Positions 1 to 6,770 of a DNA stretch of 34,675 bases are shown here, one piece after another (position 1 is the stretch's first letter; every line of letters begins with the position of its first letter). The DNA is from Nitrospirillum amazonense (GTDB lineage: Bacteria > Pseudomonadota > Alphaproteobacteria > Azospirillales > Azospirillaceae). The notes under the pieces are model-generated. The model searched no databases and was not told where the DNA came from. It was given only the letters and a program-made list of their open reading frames with translations. The translations under genes and the position numbers were made by a program. The stretch lies in the NCBI RefSeq assembly GCF_007828045.1, contig NZ_VITN01000039.1:1-34675 (forward strand). The letters are read 5' to 3'.

Positions 1-72
1 CGTCGACATGACTTCCATGGCGAATGGAACTACACCATTTCGCCAAACACACCGACCAGATTGAAGCGATAA
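1..72 (+). CDS. IS5-like transposase, C-terminal fragment (gene enters from the left edge)
   Basis: Reading frame 1 gives 23 residues (R-R-H-D-F-H-G-E-W-N-Y-T-I-S-P-N, then a short basic tail) and a TAA at 70-72. The HGEWNYTI-P block resembles the extreme C-terminus of IS5-family DDE transposases; this is recognition from memory, not a search. The codons are AT-richer than the neighbouring chromosome-like DNA. The stop lies 14 bp before the inferred element end, as expected for a compact IS. Everything upstream, including the DDE catalytic residues, is outside the window, so activity cannot be judged. Confidence 0.6.
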   Translation, partial: RRHDFHGEWNYTISPNTPTRLKR

Positions 73-86
73 TTTATCAACAGACC
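1..86 (+). mobile_element. Right end of an IS5-family-like insertion sequence
   Basis: This stretch is clearly less GC-rich than the DNA beside it and stops abruptly at 86. Read inward from the junction, the terminal sequence is GGGTCTGTTGATAAA (reverse complement of 72-86), which looks like a terminal inverted repeat. Next to it is TA within a YTAR-like tetranucleotide (TTAG on the minus strand), the target preference known for the IS427 group of IS5. The interrupted S9A peptidase frame on the other side supports an insertion. The left inverted repeat and the second copy of the target duplication are outside the window, so the family assignment is provisional. Confidence 0.6.
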
Positions 87-851
87 CTAAGCGTCGTTGC
101 GCGGATCGCCACCCAGCGGATGCCAGTAGACCTGCATGTAGAAATGACGGTCGGCCTCCGGCCGCTCCTCCCCCGGGTAGCGGGTGTACCAGAAGCCCCT
201 GCCGTCCTGGCCCCAAGCCAGATCGCCACCGCCGGTGGGATATTGCACGCGGGGAATGACCTCCCCCACCTCCGCCCCGGTGGTGGCGTCGAAGACATGG
301 ACGCTGCCGTTCTCGCTGCCGCCGGTGGACAGGCTGGCGGCCACCAGCCGGCCGTCGGGGGACGGCACGAACCAGTCCACCGCCGTCAGGCCGTGCGGAT
401 CGATCTTGTTGGGGTCGATGATCACCTTCACCGTCAGGTCGCGCGATGGCGCCGTGGTCACCCCGTCATCGATCATGACCACCTGCGGCTGTTGCAGGCG
501 CGGGTCGGTATAGCGGGCGAAAAGATGGCCGCCGGCGGCGCGCACCCCGGAATAGCGGCTGGGCGTGGCGGCGATCAGCGACTCCAAACGGGCCTTGATG
601 GCGGCGCGCTGGGGCACGGCGTCCAGATAGACGCGGCTGTAGGCGTTTTCGTCGGCCGACCAGCGCTTCACCACCGGGTCGGACCAGTCCTCCAGCCAGC
701 GGTAGGGATCGGCCACCGCCTGGCCGAAGAAGCTGTCGGTCACCGGCCTGGCGGGGGTGGAGGGCAGGCCCACTGCCCCGGCACCGCCGCCGAACCAGGC
801 CATTCCGGCCAAGGATAGGGCGATGAGGCGGAAGGTAGCCAAGCGGGCCAT
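87..851 (-). pseudogene. Prolyl oligopeptidase family (S9A) peptidase, N-terminal remnant truncated by an IS
   Basis: About 254 residues remain of a family that is normally close to 700. The start chosen is ATG at 851, because it begins a clear signal peptide (residues 1-26: Met-Ala-Arg, a hydrophobic core, then Gly-Ala-Gly-Ala). Residues 36-70 carry the S9A hallmark D-P-Y-R-W-L-E-D followed by V-K-R-W. The rest resembles the early beta-propeller (for example PDGRLVAASLSTGGSE and WYTRYPGEERPEADRHFY). The frame runs into TAG at 87-89, exactly at the junction with the insertion sequence, so the alpha/beta-hydrolase domain with the catalytic Ser-Asp-His is missing. The intact protein would have been an exported peptidase cutting after proline in short peptides. 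The remnant should be inactive. It follows the ABC operon on the same strand. Confidence 0.8.
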
Positions 852-1012
852 GGGCGGTGTCCAGAAAAGGGAACGGGCCGCGCAGTGCACCACCGGCGGC
901 CCGTTCTGCCAAGTCTCTTCTCGTAAAACCATAGCGCCGTCCCCTTGTCCTCTTCCCTGGGACGCGACCGCGTCCGCCGGAGCGAGTACCGCAGGGCGCA
1001 GCGAGGATAGCC

Positions 1013-1030
1013 AAAGCCGCGGACGCGGCT
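1013..1030 (-). terminator. Weak hairpin after the ABC ATPase gene
   Basis: On the minus strand AGCCGC, a 4-nt loop and GCGGCT are followed only by TTTGG. It lies about 24 bp past the ATPase stop codon and before the S9A remnant. The short T-run makes it a weak candidate. Nothing else is evident in 852-1053. Confidence 0.25.
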
Positions 1031-1053
1031 GCCGGCGCCTGAGGAACTTAAAC

Positions 1054-2457
1054 TTAAGCCTCTTCCTCCGCGTCCAGGTGGAACTGCGCCGTGTCGCCGT
1101 CATAGGCGAAGACCTCGGCGTAGCGCGCCCAGCTGATCATGGCCTTCAGCGTTTCATCCGCCGCCGTCTCGGACATGTGGTCCTCCAGCTCCGTCTCGAA
1201 CCGGGGCCGGGGGGCGCGGTGGTTGGGGCGTTCCTGCAAAACGCGGCGGATGTGGCTGGCCAGCGGGATGCGCTGCAGCAGGTGGTCCGCGAACAGGCGC
1301 TTGCGCACGTCCAGCTCGGCCTGCGCGAACTGCCGCGCCGGGGGCAGCAGGCGGATGTCGCCTTCCACCACCTCGGCGAAGCCCAGCATCTGCAAGGTTT
1401 CCGCCACCTTCAGCAGGTCGTCGGTGGACATCTGCAGGGCGGAGGAGATGACGGGCAGGTCGGCCACGCCGTTGTGCGGCTCGGCATCCACCATCTCCAT
1501 CAGGCCGGCCAGCACGTTGGTCGACACATGCGGCAGTTGCAGGCTGAGGCCGGCGGCCAGCGTCTCGGCAATGCCCGGCGCCGCCTTGCGACGGCGGGTC
1601 ATCAGGCCATAGATGTGGTCCACCAGCTGGCGGAAGGCCGGGTCGGTGCGGACCCGCGGATGGGGCAGCGTCACCTCGATCTCCGCCGCCACGCGGCCTG
1701 GGTTGGACGACATCACCAGGATGCGGTCGCACATCTGCACCGCCTCCTCGATGTTGTGGGTGACCAGCAGCACGGCGCCGATGGCCAGGTGGCCATCGCC
1801 CCACAGGTCCAGGAAGTCGGTGCGGACGGTTTCAGCCGTCAGCACGTCCAGGGCCGAGAACGGCTCGTCCAGCAGCAGGATGCCGGGATCCAGCACCAGG
1901 GCGCGGGCGAAGCCCACGCGCTGGCGCATGCCGCCCGACAGTTCGCGGGGGTAGGCGTTCTCGAACCCGTCCAGGCCGATGAGGTCGATGGCGGCCAGCG
2001 CGCGTTTGCGCATCTCCGCCGGCGGCACGCCGCGCGCCTCCAGCCCCACCTGCACGTTCTCCAGCACCGTCAGCCAGGGGAACAGGGCGAAGGACTGGAA
2101 CACCATGGCCACGTCGTTGGCCGGGCCGGACACCGGCTTACCCGCCACGGCCACTTGGCCGGAGGTGGAGGACAGCAGGCCGGCGATGATGCGCAGCAGG
2201 GTGGACTTGCCGGAGCCGGAGCGTCCCAGCAGGGCCACGATCTCGCGCCGGTCCACCGTCATGTTGACGTTGTCCAGCACCAGGGGGCTGTCGGGGTCGG
2301 AGTCGTAGCGCTTGCAGACGTCCTTCACGGTCAGGATCGGCACGCCGCTGGGCAGCGGACGGGGGCCGGGGGCAGCGGGCGCCACGCCGGCGGTGGCGAG
2401 GTCGGCCGGGGCGTGCGCGCCCAAGGCCGCGCGCAGGGACTTCGGGGTCAGGTTCAT
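1054..2457 (-). CDS. ABC transporter ATP-binding protein, NitT/TauT type with AAA-associated C-terminal domain
   Basis: This is a 467-residue cytoplasmic ATPase that should power the permease encoded just upstream. Residues 40-265 form the nucleotide-binding domain: Walker A GRSGSGKST (78-86), Q-loop Gln121 in FQSFALFPW, signature LSGGMRQR (173-180), Walker B ILLLDEP (193-199) and switch His234. The order and wording match nitrate/sulfonate/taurine-type importers. Residues from about 290 to 460 form an extra domain resembling the AAA-associated C-terminal domain found on some of these ATPases, presumed regulatory. The start is ATG at 2457 because GGAGG precedes it by 8 nt; a longer frame to 2529 would overlap the permease and lacks such a site. 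It lies 19 bp after the permease gene. No substrate-binding protein is adjacent, so the substrate is unknown. Confidence 0.88.
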   Translation of the reverse strand: MNLTPKSLRAALGAHAPADLATAGVAPAAPGPRPLPSGVPILTVKDVCKRYDSDPDSPLVLDNVNMTVDRREIVALLGRSGSGKSTLLRIIAGLLSSTSGQVAVAGKPVSGPANDVAMVFQSFALFPWLTVLENVQVGLEARGVPPAEMRKRALAAIDLIGLDGFENAYPRELSGGMRQRVGFARALVLDPGILLLDEPFSALDVLTAETVRTDFLDLWGDGHLAIGAVLLVTHNIEEAVQMCDRILVMSSNPGRVAAEIEVTLPHPRVRTDPAFRQLVDHIYGLMTRRRKAAPGIAETLAAGLSLQLPHVSTNVLAGLMEMVDAEPHNGVADLPVISSALQMSTDDLLKVAETLQMLGFAEVVEGDIRLLPPARQFAQAELDVRKRLFADHLLQRIPLASHIRRVLQERPNHRAPRPRFETELEDHMSETAADETLKAMISWARYAEVFAYDGDTAQFHLDAEEEA

Positions 2458-2476
2458 GATGGGGACCTCCGTTCCT

Positions 2477-4231
2477 TCAGGACACGCGCAGGCGGCGTTC
2501 GGCGTACGCGTACAGCGGGCGCCAGACAAGGCGGTTGAACAGCACGACGAAGCAGACCATGACGACGTTGCCCAGCACCAGGCGGGGGAAGTCGGCGTCC
2601 GTCGTCATCTGGGCGATGTAGGCGCCAAGTCCACGTGCCTGGACGTGGGTATCGCCCCAGGACACGGCCTCGGCCACGATGCTGGCGTTCCAGGCGCCGC
2701 CGCTGGCGGTGATGGCCCCCGTCACCAGGTGGGGGAAAACGCCGGGCAGCAGGGCGTCGCGCCACTTGCGCCAGCCGCGCAGGCGCAGGTTGGCGATGAC
2801 GTCGCGCAGATCCACGGGGTAGGCCTGGGACCCGGCCACCACGTTGAACAGGATGTACCACTGCGTGCCCAGGATCATCAGCGGCGACAGCCATATGTCC
2901 GGGTTCAGCGTCCAGTGCACGATGGCCGCCACCGCCACGGGGAAGAACAGGTTGGACGGGAAGGCGGCCAGGAACTGGGCCAGCGGCTGGACGATGGCGG
3001 CCAGGCGCGGCCGCATGCCCACCATCACCCCGATGGGCACCCAGATCACCGCCGCCAGGACGATCAGCACGACCACCCGGACCATGGTGGCCAGCCCCAG
3101 CAGCACGACGTGGCCGACATCGCCCCAGGTGACGCCGGTGGCCATGAACTGGATGCCGTGCACCGCCACGTACAGCGCCATGACGGCCAGGGCGCCCTGC
3201 CACACATAATCCCCCATGCGGACGGCGCGGGGGCTGAGCCTGGGTGCCGACAGCCTGGGCAGCGCCGGCAGGCGCCAGCGCAGGGTGGCGCGGGCGGCGC
3301 CGCCGGCCGGCCGGCCCAGGGTGCGGAACAGGGTGGAGCGTTCCACCATGGTCAGCACCCAGGAGGTCGGGCGTTCCTCGGCCTGCACGGTGTCCGCGCG
3401 GAAGCGGTCCGCCCAGGCGACCAGGGGCCGGAACAGCAGCTGGTCATAGAGGAGGATGACGCCCAGCATGGTCAGGATGACCCAGCCGATGGCGCCCAGG
3501 TCGCGCTGTTCGATGGCCAGCGCCAGGTAGGCGCCCACCCCCGGCAGGGTGATGGTGGTGCTGCCCACCGTCACCGCCTCGGCGGCCACGACGAAGAACC
3601 AGCCGCCGGACATGCTCATCATCATGTTCCAGACCAGGCCGGGGATGGCGAAGGGCACCTCCAGCCGCCAGAAGCGCTGCCAGGTGGAGAAGTGATAGCC
3701 CGTGCACACCTCTTCCAGGTCGGACGGCACCGTCCGCAGCGACTGGTAGAAGCTGAAGGTCATGTTCCAGGCCTGGCTGGTGAAAATGGCGAAGATGGAG
3801 GCCAGCTCCGCCCCCACCACCTGGCCGGGGAACAACCCCAGGAAGAAGGTCACGGTGAAAGACAGATAGGTCAGCACCGGCACGGACTGCAGGATGTCCA
3901 GCGCCGGGATGAGGATTTGCCCCGCCCGCTGGCTTTTCACCGCCAGCGGCGCATAGACCAGGGTGAACAACAGGGACGCGCCCAGGGCCGCCAGCATGCG
4001 CAGCGTCGTGCGCAGGGCGTAGTAGGGCAGGGTCCACGGGTCCAGGGTGATGGGCGTGCGTTCCAGCTGCGACAGCGGCTGCGCCACCTCGTGCCCGCCG
4101 AAGACCAGCAGGGCCAGCAGGCCCAGGACCAGCGGCAGGGCCACCATGTCCCAGCGGGAGGGCGCCAGGCGGGCCAGCGGGCTGGGGGATCCCAGCCCGT
4201 CACGGCCGCCGTGAAGGACATGCATCGTCAT
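2477..4231 (-). CDS. ABC transporter permease, two fused BPD-type membrane domains
   Basis: A 584-residue inner-membrane protein with two permease units in one chain. Unit one covers about residues 75-270 and unit two about 375-570, each with roughly five to six hydrophobic segments, plus an extra N-terminal segment at 29-46. EAA-type coupling loops are visible at about 173-197 (EEVCTGYHFSTWQRFW..PFAIP) and 477-501 (DVIANLRLRGWRKW..LPGVFP); these would dock on the ATPase. Most NitT/TauT permeases are single-unit homodimers of about 260 residues, so the fusion is a recognisable subfamily trait. The start ATG at 4231 follows GGGGGAA; a second Met two codons later is an alternative. It is co-directional with the small ORF 75 bp upstream and with the ATPase. 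The substrate cannot be read from the sequence. Confidence 0.88.
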   Translation of the reverse strand: MTMHVLHGGRDGLGSPSPLARLAPSRWDMVALPLVLGLLALLVFGGHEVAQPLSQLERTPITLDPWTLPYYALRTTLRMLAALGASLLFTLVYAPLAVKSQRAGQILIPALDILQSVPVLTYLSFTVTFFLGLFPGQVVGAELASIFAIFTSQAWNMTFSFYQSLRTVPSDLEEVCTGYHFSTWQRFWRLEVPFAIPGLVWNMMMSMSGGWFFVVAAEAVTVGSTTITLPGVGAYLALAIEQRDLGAIGWVILTMLGVILLYDQLLFRPLVAWADRFRADTVQAEERPTSWVLTMVERSTLFRTLGRPAGGAARATLRWRLPALPRLSAPRLSPRAVRMGDYVWQGALAVMALYVAVHGIQFMATGVTWGDVGHVVLLGLATMVRVVVLIVLAAVIWVPIGVMVGMRPRLAAIVQPLAQFLAAFPSNLFFPVAVAAIVHWTLNPDIWLSPLMILGTQWYILFNVVAGSQAYPVDLRDVIANLRLRGWRKWRDALLPGVFPHLVTGAITASGGAWNASIVAEAVSWGDTHVQARGLGAYIAQMTTDADFPRLVLGNVVMVCFVVLFNRLVWRPLYAYAERRLRVS

Positions 4232-4306
4232 AGGCCGTTCCCCCCGTCACCCTTGGTTTCGGATGTGGTGTCGGGCCCGAACAGCGTCAGGGGAATCAGG
4301 TACCGG

Positions 4307-4552
4307 TCAGCGGGCGCACCGCGTTCGGCCCTCCGACGGTGCGTCGTTGGCGGCGATGTCGTTGGCGGCCACGGGCCGGCGCATCAGCATCCATCCCATA
4401 ACGGGGCGGCCGGCGGCATCCTGCCGCCACACCAGGGTGAGGCCATGGCCAGAGAGGGCCGCGCGCTGCGCCTGCGCGGCACGGGCCGCCGCCGCCATGA
4501 CGGCGGACACGGGATCGGTCCCGGCGGAAAAACGGGTCTTGTTGAGGGCCAT
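4307..4552 (-). CDS. Small hypothetical protein, first gene of the ABC operon
   Basis: An 81-residue frame starting at ATG 4552, with GGAGG five nt upstream, the best ribosome-binding site in this area. The N-terminal part (residues 9-33) is Ala-rich and probably helical, followed by a short beta-like stretch LTLVWRQDAAGRPVMGWMLM. There is no signal peptide and no membrane segment. I do not recognise the family. It resembles in outline small alpha/beta proteins of about 70-80 residues that are usually annotated as hypothetical. It sits 75 bp upstream of the permease on the same strand, so it is probably co-transcribed. The frame stays open further upstream, but that extension looks non-coding. 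Confidence 0.5.
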   Translation of the reverse strand: MALNKTRFSAGTDPVSAVMAAAARAAQAQRAALSGHGLTLVWRQDAAGRPVMGWMLMRRPVAANDIAANDAPSEGRTRCAR

Positions 4553-4601
4553 TGCTGCCTCCGTCACGCGGCCGGTGCCCGGCGGGGACGAAGGCGGGGA
4601 T

Positions 4602-4619
4602 GGGGGTGTCAACACCCCC
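4602..4619. repeat. Perfect inverted repeat in the leader of the ABC operon
   Basis: GGGGGTGT, two bases, then ACACCCCC: an 8-bp perfect dyad about 50 bp upstream of the small ORF. The two-base loop is too tight for an RNA hairpin without fraying, so a protein operator is as likely as an RNA element. There is no T-run on either side. Confidence 0.5.
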
Positions 4620-4794
4620 GTCTCAGCGAGGGGTCCGACGCTCCCACCCACACCCCTGTCCCGGCTGGCGGTCTGTGGCGACCAGTCGCGCCGGATGGGT
4701 CCGGCCAAACGGGTCCGCGCCGCTCTCACTAGGTCGAGGGTTCATTCTCAGGGTGACTGTTCTCTTGGGGTTGACGGCACACCGCCCGTCGCGC

Positions 4795-4808
4795 GGAACC
4801 TGGGTTCC
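4795..4808. repeat. 14-bp palindrome GGAACC-TG-GGTTCC
   Basis: A perfect dyad 30 bp downstream of the candidate -10 of the ABC operon promoter, where a repressor would block initiation or early elongation. This is inferred from position only. Confidence 0.4.
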
Positions 4809-4837
4809 AGACAGCGGAGGGCAACCGACGGCCCGCC

Positions 4838-4865
4838 AATAAACCGGGTGGGGGACCCGCGTCAA
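4838..4865 (-). promoter_or_regulatory. Candidate sigma70 promoter of the ABC operon
   Basis: On the minus strand TTGACG (4860-4865) and TTTATT (4838-4843) are separated by 16 bp. The -35 matches the consensus at five positions and the -10 at four. If used, it gives a leader of about 280 nt before the small ORF. Confidence 0.35.
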
Positions 4866-4946
4866 CCCAAAACCAGAGCGCGATTTGCCGCAATGCAAAA
4901 TCATCCGGTCCCGATCATGCCGCCAGGGGCGGTTTCACCCCGCCAT

Positions 4947-4960
4947 GCGCCAATTGGCGC
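4947..4960. repeat. Perfect 14-bp palindrome GCGCCAATTGGCGC upstream of mdtA
   Basis: A perfect dyad about 310 bp before mdtA. Its CCAATTGG core recurs at 19566-19573, in the upstream region of the stand-alone outer-membrane factor gene, so it may be a shared operator for a split efflux system. The role is inferred. Confidence 0.4.
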
Positions 4961-5270
4961 GGGGGGTATCCGGCGTGGGATGACATAAAACCGTCACCCG
5001 GCACCGCTATAGCCTGCCGGCCGGCGGGGGCGGGATGGCCCCATGGGGAAACGCCGAAGCGGACCCAGGCGGCCGGGTGCAAGCGGTGCTGACGCCTGGC
5101 GGTTTTCGGGGTAAGAGGAAGCGCGAAATACTAGGCAGGGCAGTCGGGTACGGGCCTTTTCAAATCTTACCGGCCGCGCCCGTCCGTGAGAATGAACGAG
5201 ACAACAGGATCTTCGAACGGCCGGCGTATAAACCCGGGTTCCAGAGATCATCGGGAAGGTTGGGATTTCG

Positions 5271-6770
5271 ATGCGACGCAGTGTTTGGGTGTCTGCCCTG
5301 GTCGTGGTGCTGCTGGGTGGTGGCGCGTGGTGGGTCATGCACAAGAAGCCGAGCAGCCAGGACGCGGGCAGCCCCATGGGCGCGCCAGGTGGGGCGCCGG
5401 GCGGGCGGCCCGGCGCCGGCGGCCCGCCCCCGGGCGCGCCAGGTGGCCCCGGGGGGGGCGGGGGGCGTCGCGGCGGCGGCTTCTCCATCCCCTCCGTGGC
5501 GGTGACGCCGGTGGTGCTGGCCGACATGCCGGTCTACCTGGACGGCCTGGGCACGGTGCAGGCGCTGAACACCGTCACGGTCAAGACCCGCATCGGCGGC
5601 CAGCTGACCAAGGTCGCCTTCACCGAAGGCCAGACCGTGAAGGCCGGCGACACGCTGGCCGTGGTCGACCCGCGCCTGTATCAGGCGGCCTACGACCAGG
5701 CGGTGGCCAAGGTGGCTCAGGACCAGGCGCAGCTGGCCAACGCCCGGCTGGACCTGGAGCGGTACCGCGCCCTGGCGGCCGAGAAATACGGCACGCAGCA
5801 GACCTATGACACGCAGAAGGCCACCGTCGCCCAGTATGAGGCGACGCTGAAATACGACCAGGCGGCGGTGGAAACCGCCCGCACCAACCTGGACTGGACC
5901 GTGACCAAGGCGCCCATCGACGGCCGCACCGGCCTGCGCCTGGTGGACGTGGGCAACATCGTCAGTTCCAGCGACAGCACCGGCCTGGTGGTCATCACCC
6001 AGATGCAGCCCATCTCGGGCGTCTTCACCCTGCCGCAGCAGCAGCTGGACGTCATCAACGCCCACCTGGCCAAGGGCGAGACGCTGAGCGTGCTGGCCGT
6101 CAGCTCCGACGGCCGCCAGCTGGACAAGGGCACCCTGACCACCCTGGACAACCAGGTGGACACCACCACCGGCACCATCAAGCTGAAGGCGTCGTTCCCC
6201 AACAAGGACAACCGCCTGTGGCCGGGCGGTTTCGTCAACATGCGCCTGCTGCTGGAGGTGAAGCCCAAGCTGGCCGTGGTGCCGGCCTCGAGCATCCAGC
6301 ACGGACCCAACGGCACCTTCGTCTACATCGTCAACGAGGACAACACCGTCACCCCCCGCCCCGTCACCGTCATCCTGAACGAAGGCGACAAGTCTGCCCT
6401 GTCGGACGGCGTGCAGGTGGGTGAGCGCGTGGTGGTCAACGGCCAGGACCGCCTGCAGGACGGCGCCAAGATCAACATCGCCGCCCCGGCGGGGGCCGCG
6501 CCGGATGCCGGCGCGCCAGCGGGCGCCGCCGGCCAGCACCACCGCGGCCAAGGTCAGGGCGGCAACGGCCAGTCCGGTCCCGAGGGTGAGCATCACCGCC
6601 GCCGCAACCAGGGCGGCCAGCCGGGCAGCGATCCGGCGCAAGGCCCGACTCCGCAGGGCGCCCCCAATCCCAATCAGCCCGCCAATGGCCAGCCCGCCAA
6701 TGGCCAGCCCGCCAATAGTCAGCCGGCGCCGGACAATACCCAGGGCAGTCAGGGCGGCCAGCCGCGATGA
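5271..6770 (+). CDS. mdtA: RND efflux periplasmic adaptor, MdtA-like
   Basis: A 499-residue membrane-fusion protein that would link the RND pumps encoded next to an outer-membrane channel. Residues 4-22 are a signal/anchor segment. A Gly/Pro-rich linker follows (about 36-70). The conserved body then begins ([20 protein letters not shown]), with the biotinyl-lipoyl half-motifs [19 protein letters not shown] and [17 protein letters not shown] around an alpha-hairpin at about 135-210, and the beta-barrel and membrane-proximal domains up to about residue 408. From 408 on is an unusual 90-residue tail rich in Gly, Gln, Asn, Pro and His, ending in three [10 protein letters not shown] repeats. E. 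coli MdtA is about 415 residues, so the tail is extra. The start ATG at 5271 follows GGGA and AAGG. The stop overlaps mdtB by ATGA, implying translational coupling. Confidence 0.9.
   Translation: MRRSVWVSALVVVLLGGGAWWVMHKKPSSQDAGSPMGAPGGAPGGRPGAGGPPPGAPGGPGGGGGRRGGGFSIPSVAVTPVVLADMPVYLDGLGTVQALNTVTVKTRIGGQLTKVAFTEGQTVKAGDTLAVVDPRLYQAAYDQAVAKVAQDQAQLANARLDLERYRALAAEKYGTQQTYDTQKATVAQYEATLKYDQAAVETARTNLDWTVTKAPIDGRTGLRLVDVGNIVSSSDSTGLVVITQMQPISGVFTLPQQQLDVINAHLAKGETLSVLAVSSDGRQLDKGTLTTLDNQVDTTTGTIKLKASFPNKDNRLWPGGFVNMRLLLEVKPKLAVVPASSIQHGPNGTFVYIVNEDNTVTPRPVTVILNEGDKSALSDGVQVGERVVVNGQDRLQDGAKINIAAPAGAAPDAGAPAGAAGQHHRGQGQGGNGQSGPEGEHHRRRNQGGQPGSDPAQGPTPQGAPNPNQPANGQPANGQPANSQPAPDNTQGSQGGQPR
6678..6722 (+). 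repeat. Three tandem 15-bp repeats in the mdtA tail
   Basis: Two identical copies of CCCGCCAATGGCCAG and one variant CCCGCCAATAGTCAG encode [15 protein letters not shown]. Copy number could vary by slippage without changing the frame. Confidence 0.85.

Larger units (their letters stand above)
4553..5270. promoter_or_regulatory. 718-bp divergent intergenic region between the ABC operon and the mdtABC operon
   Basis: No convincing gene is present; open frames here have compositions unlike the neighbouring proteins. The region holds several inverted repeats: 4602-4619, 4795-4808, 4884-4899 (TTTGC..GCAAA) and 4947-4960. It also holds a minus-strand sigma70-like promoter candidate at 4838-4865. 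On the plus strand, TATAAA at 5227-5232 is a possible -10 for mdtA, but no good -35 is placed 16-18 bp before it. The number of dyads for this length suggests regulation of one or both operons. Confidence 0.5.

Noticed and set aside
4561-4680. CTGAGA next to GGGG/CCCC runs on the minus strand, suggestive of a TPP riboswitch for a NitT-type importer
   Set aside because: The second conserved half (GAACCTGATC and the following GCG-AGGGA) is missing; only the short CTGAGA word fits.
757-4732. Long plus-strand open frames across the ABC operon (hundreds of codons)
   Set aside because: They are antisense to well-recognised genes, are full of His/Gln/Gly/Arg repeats typical of GC-rich reverse frames, and show no domains.
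4623-4904. 93-residue minus-strand open frame
   Set aside because: It lies over the dyads and the promoter candidate, is rich in Arg/Pro/Gly with no motif, and its start lacks a ribosome-binding site.
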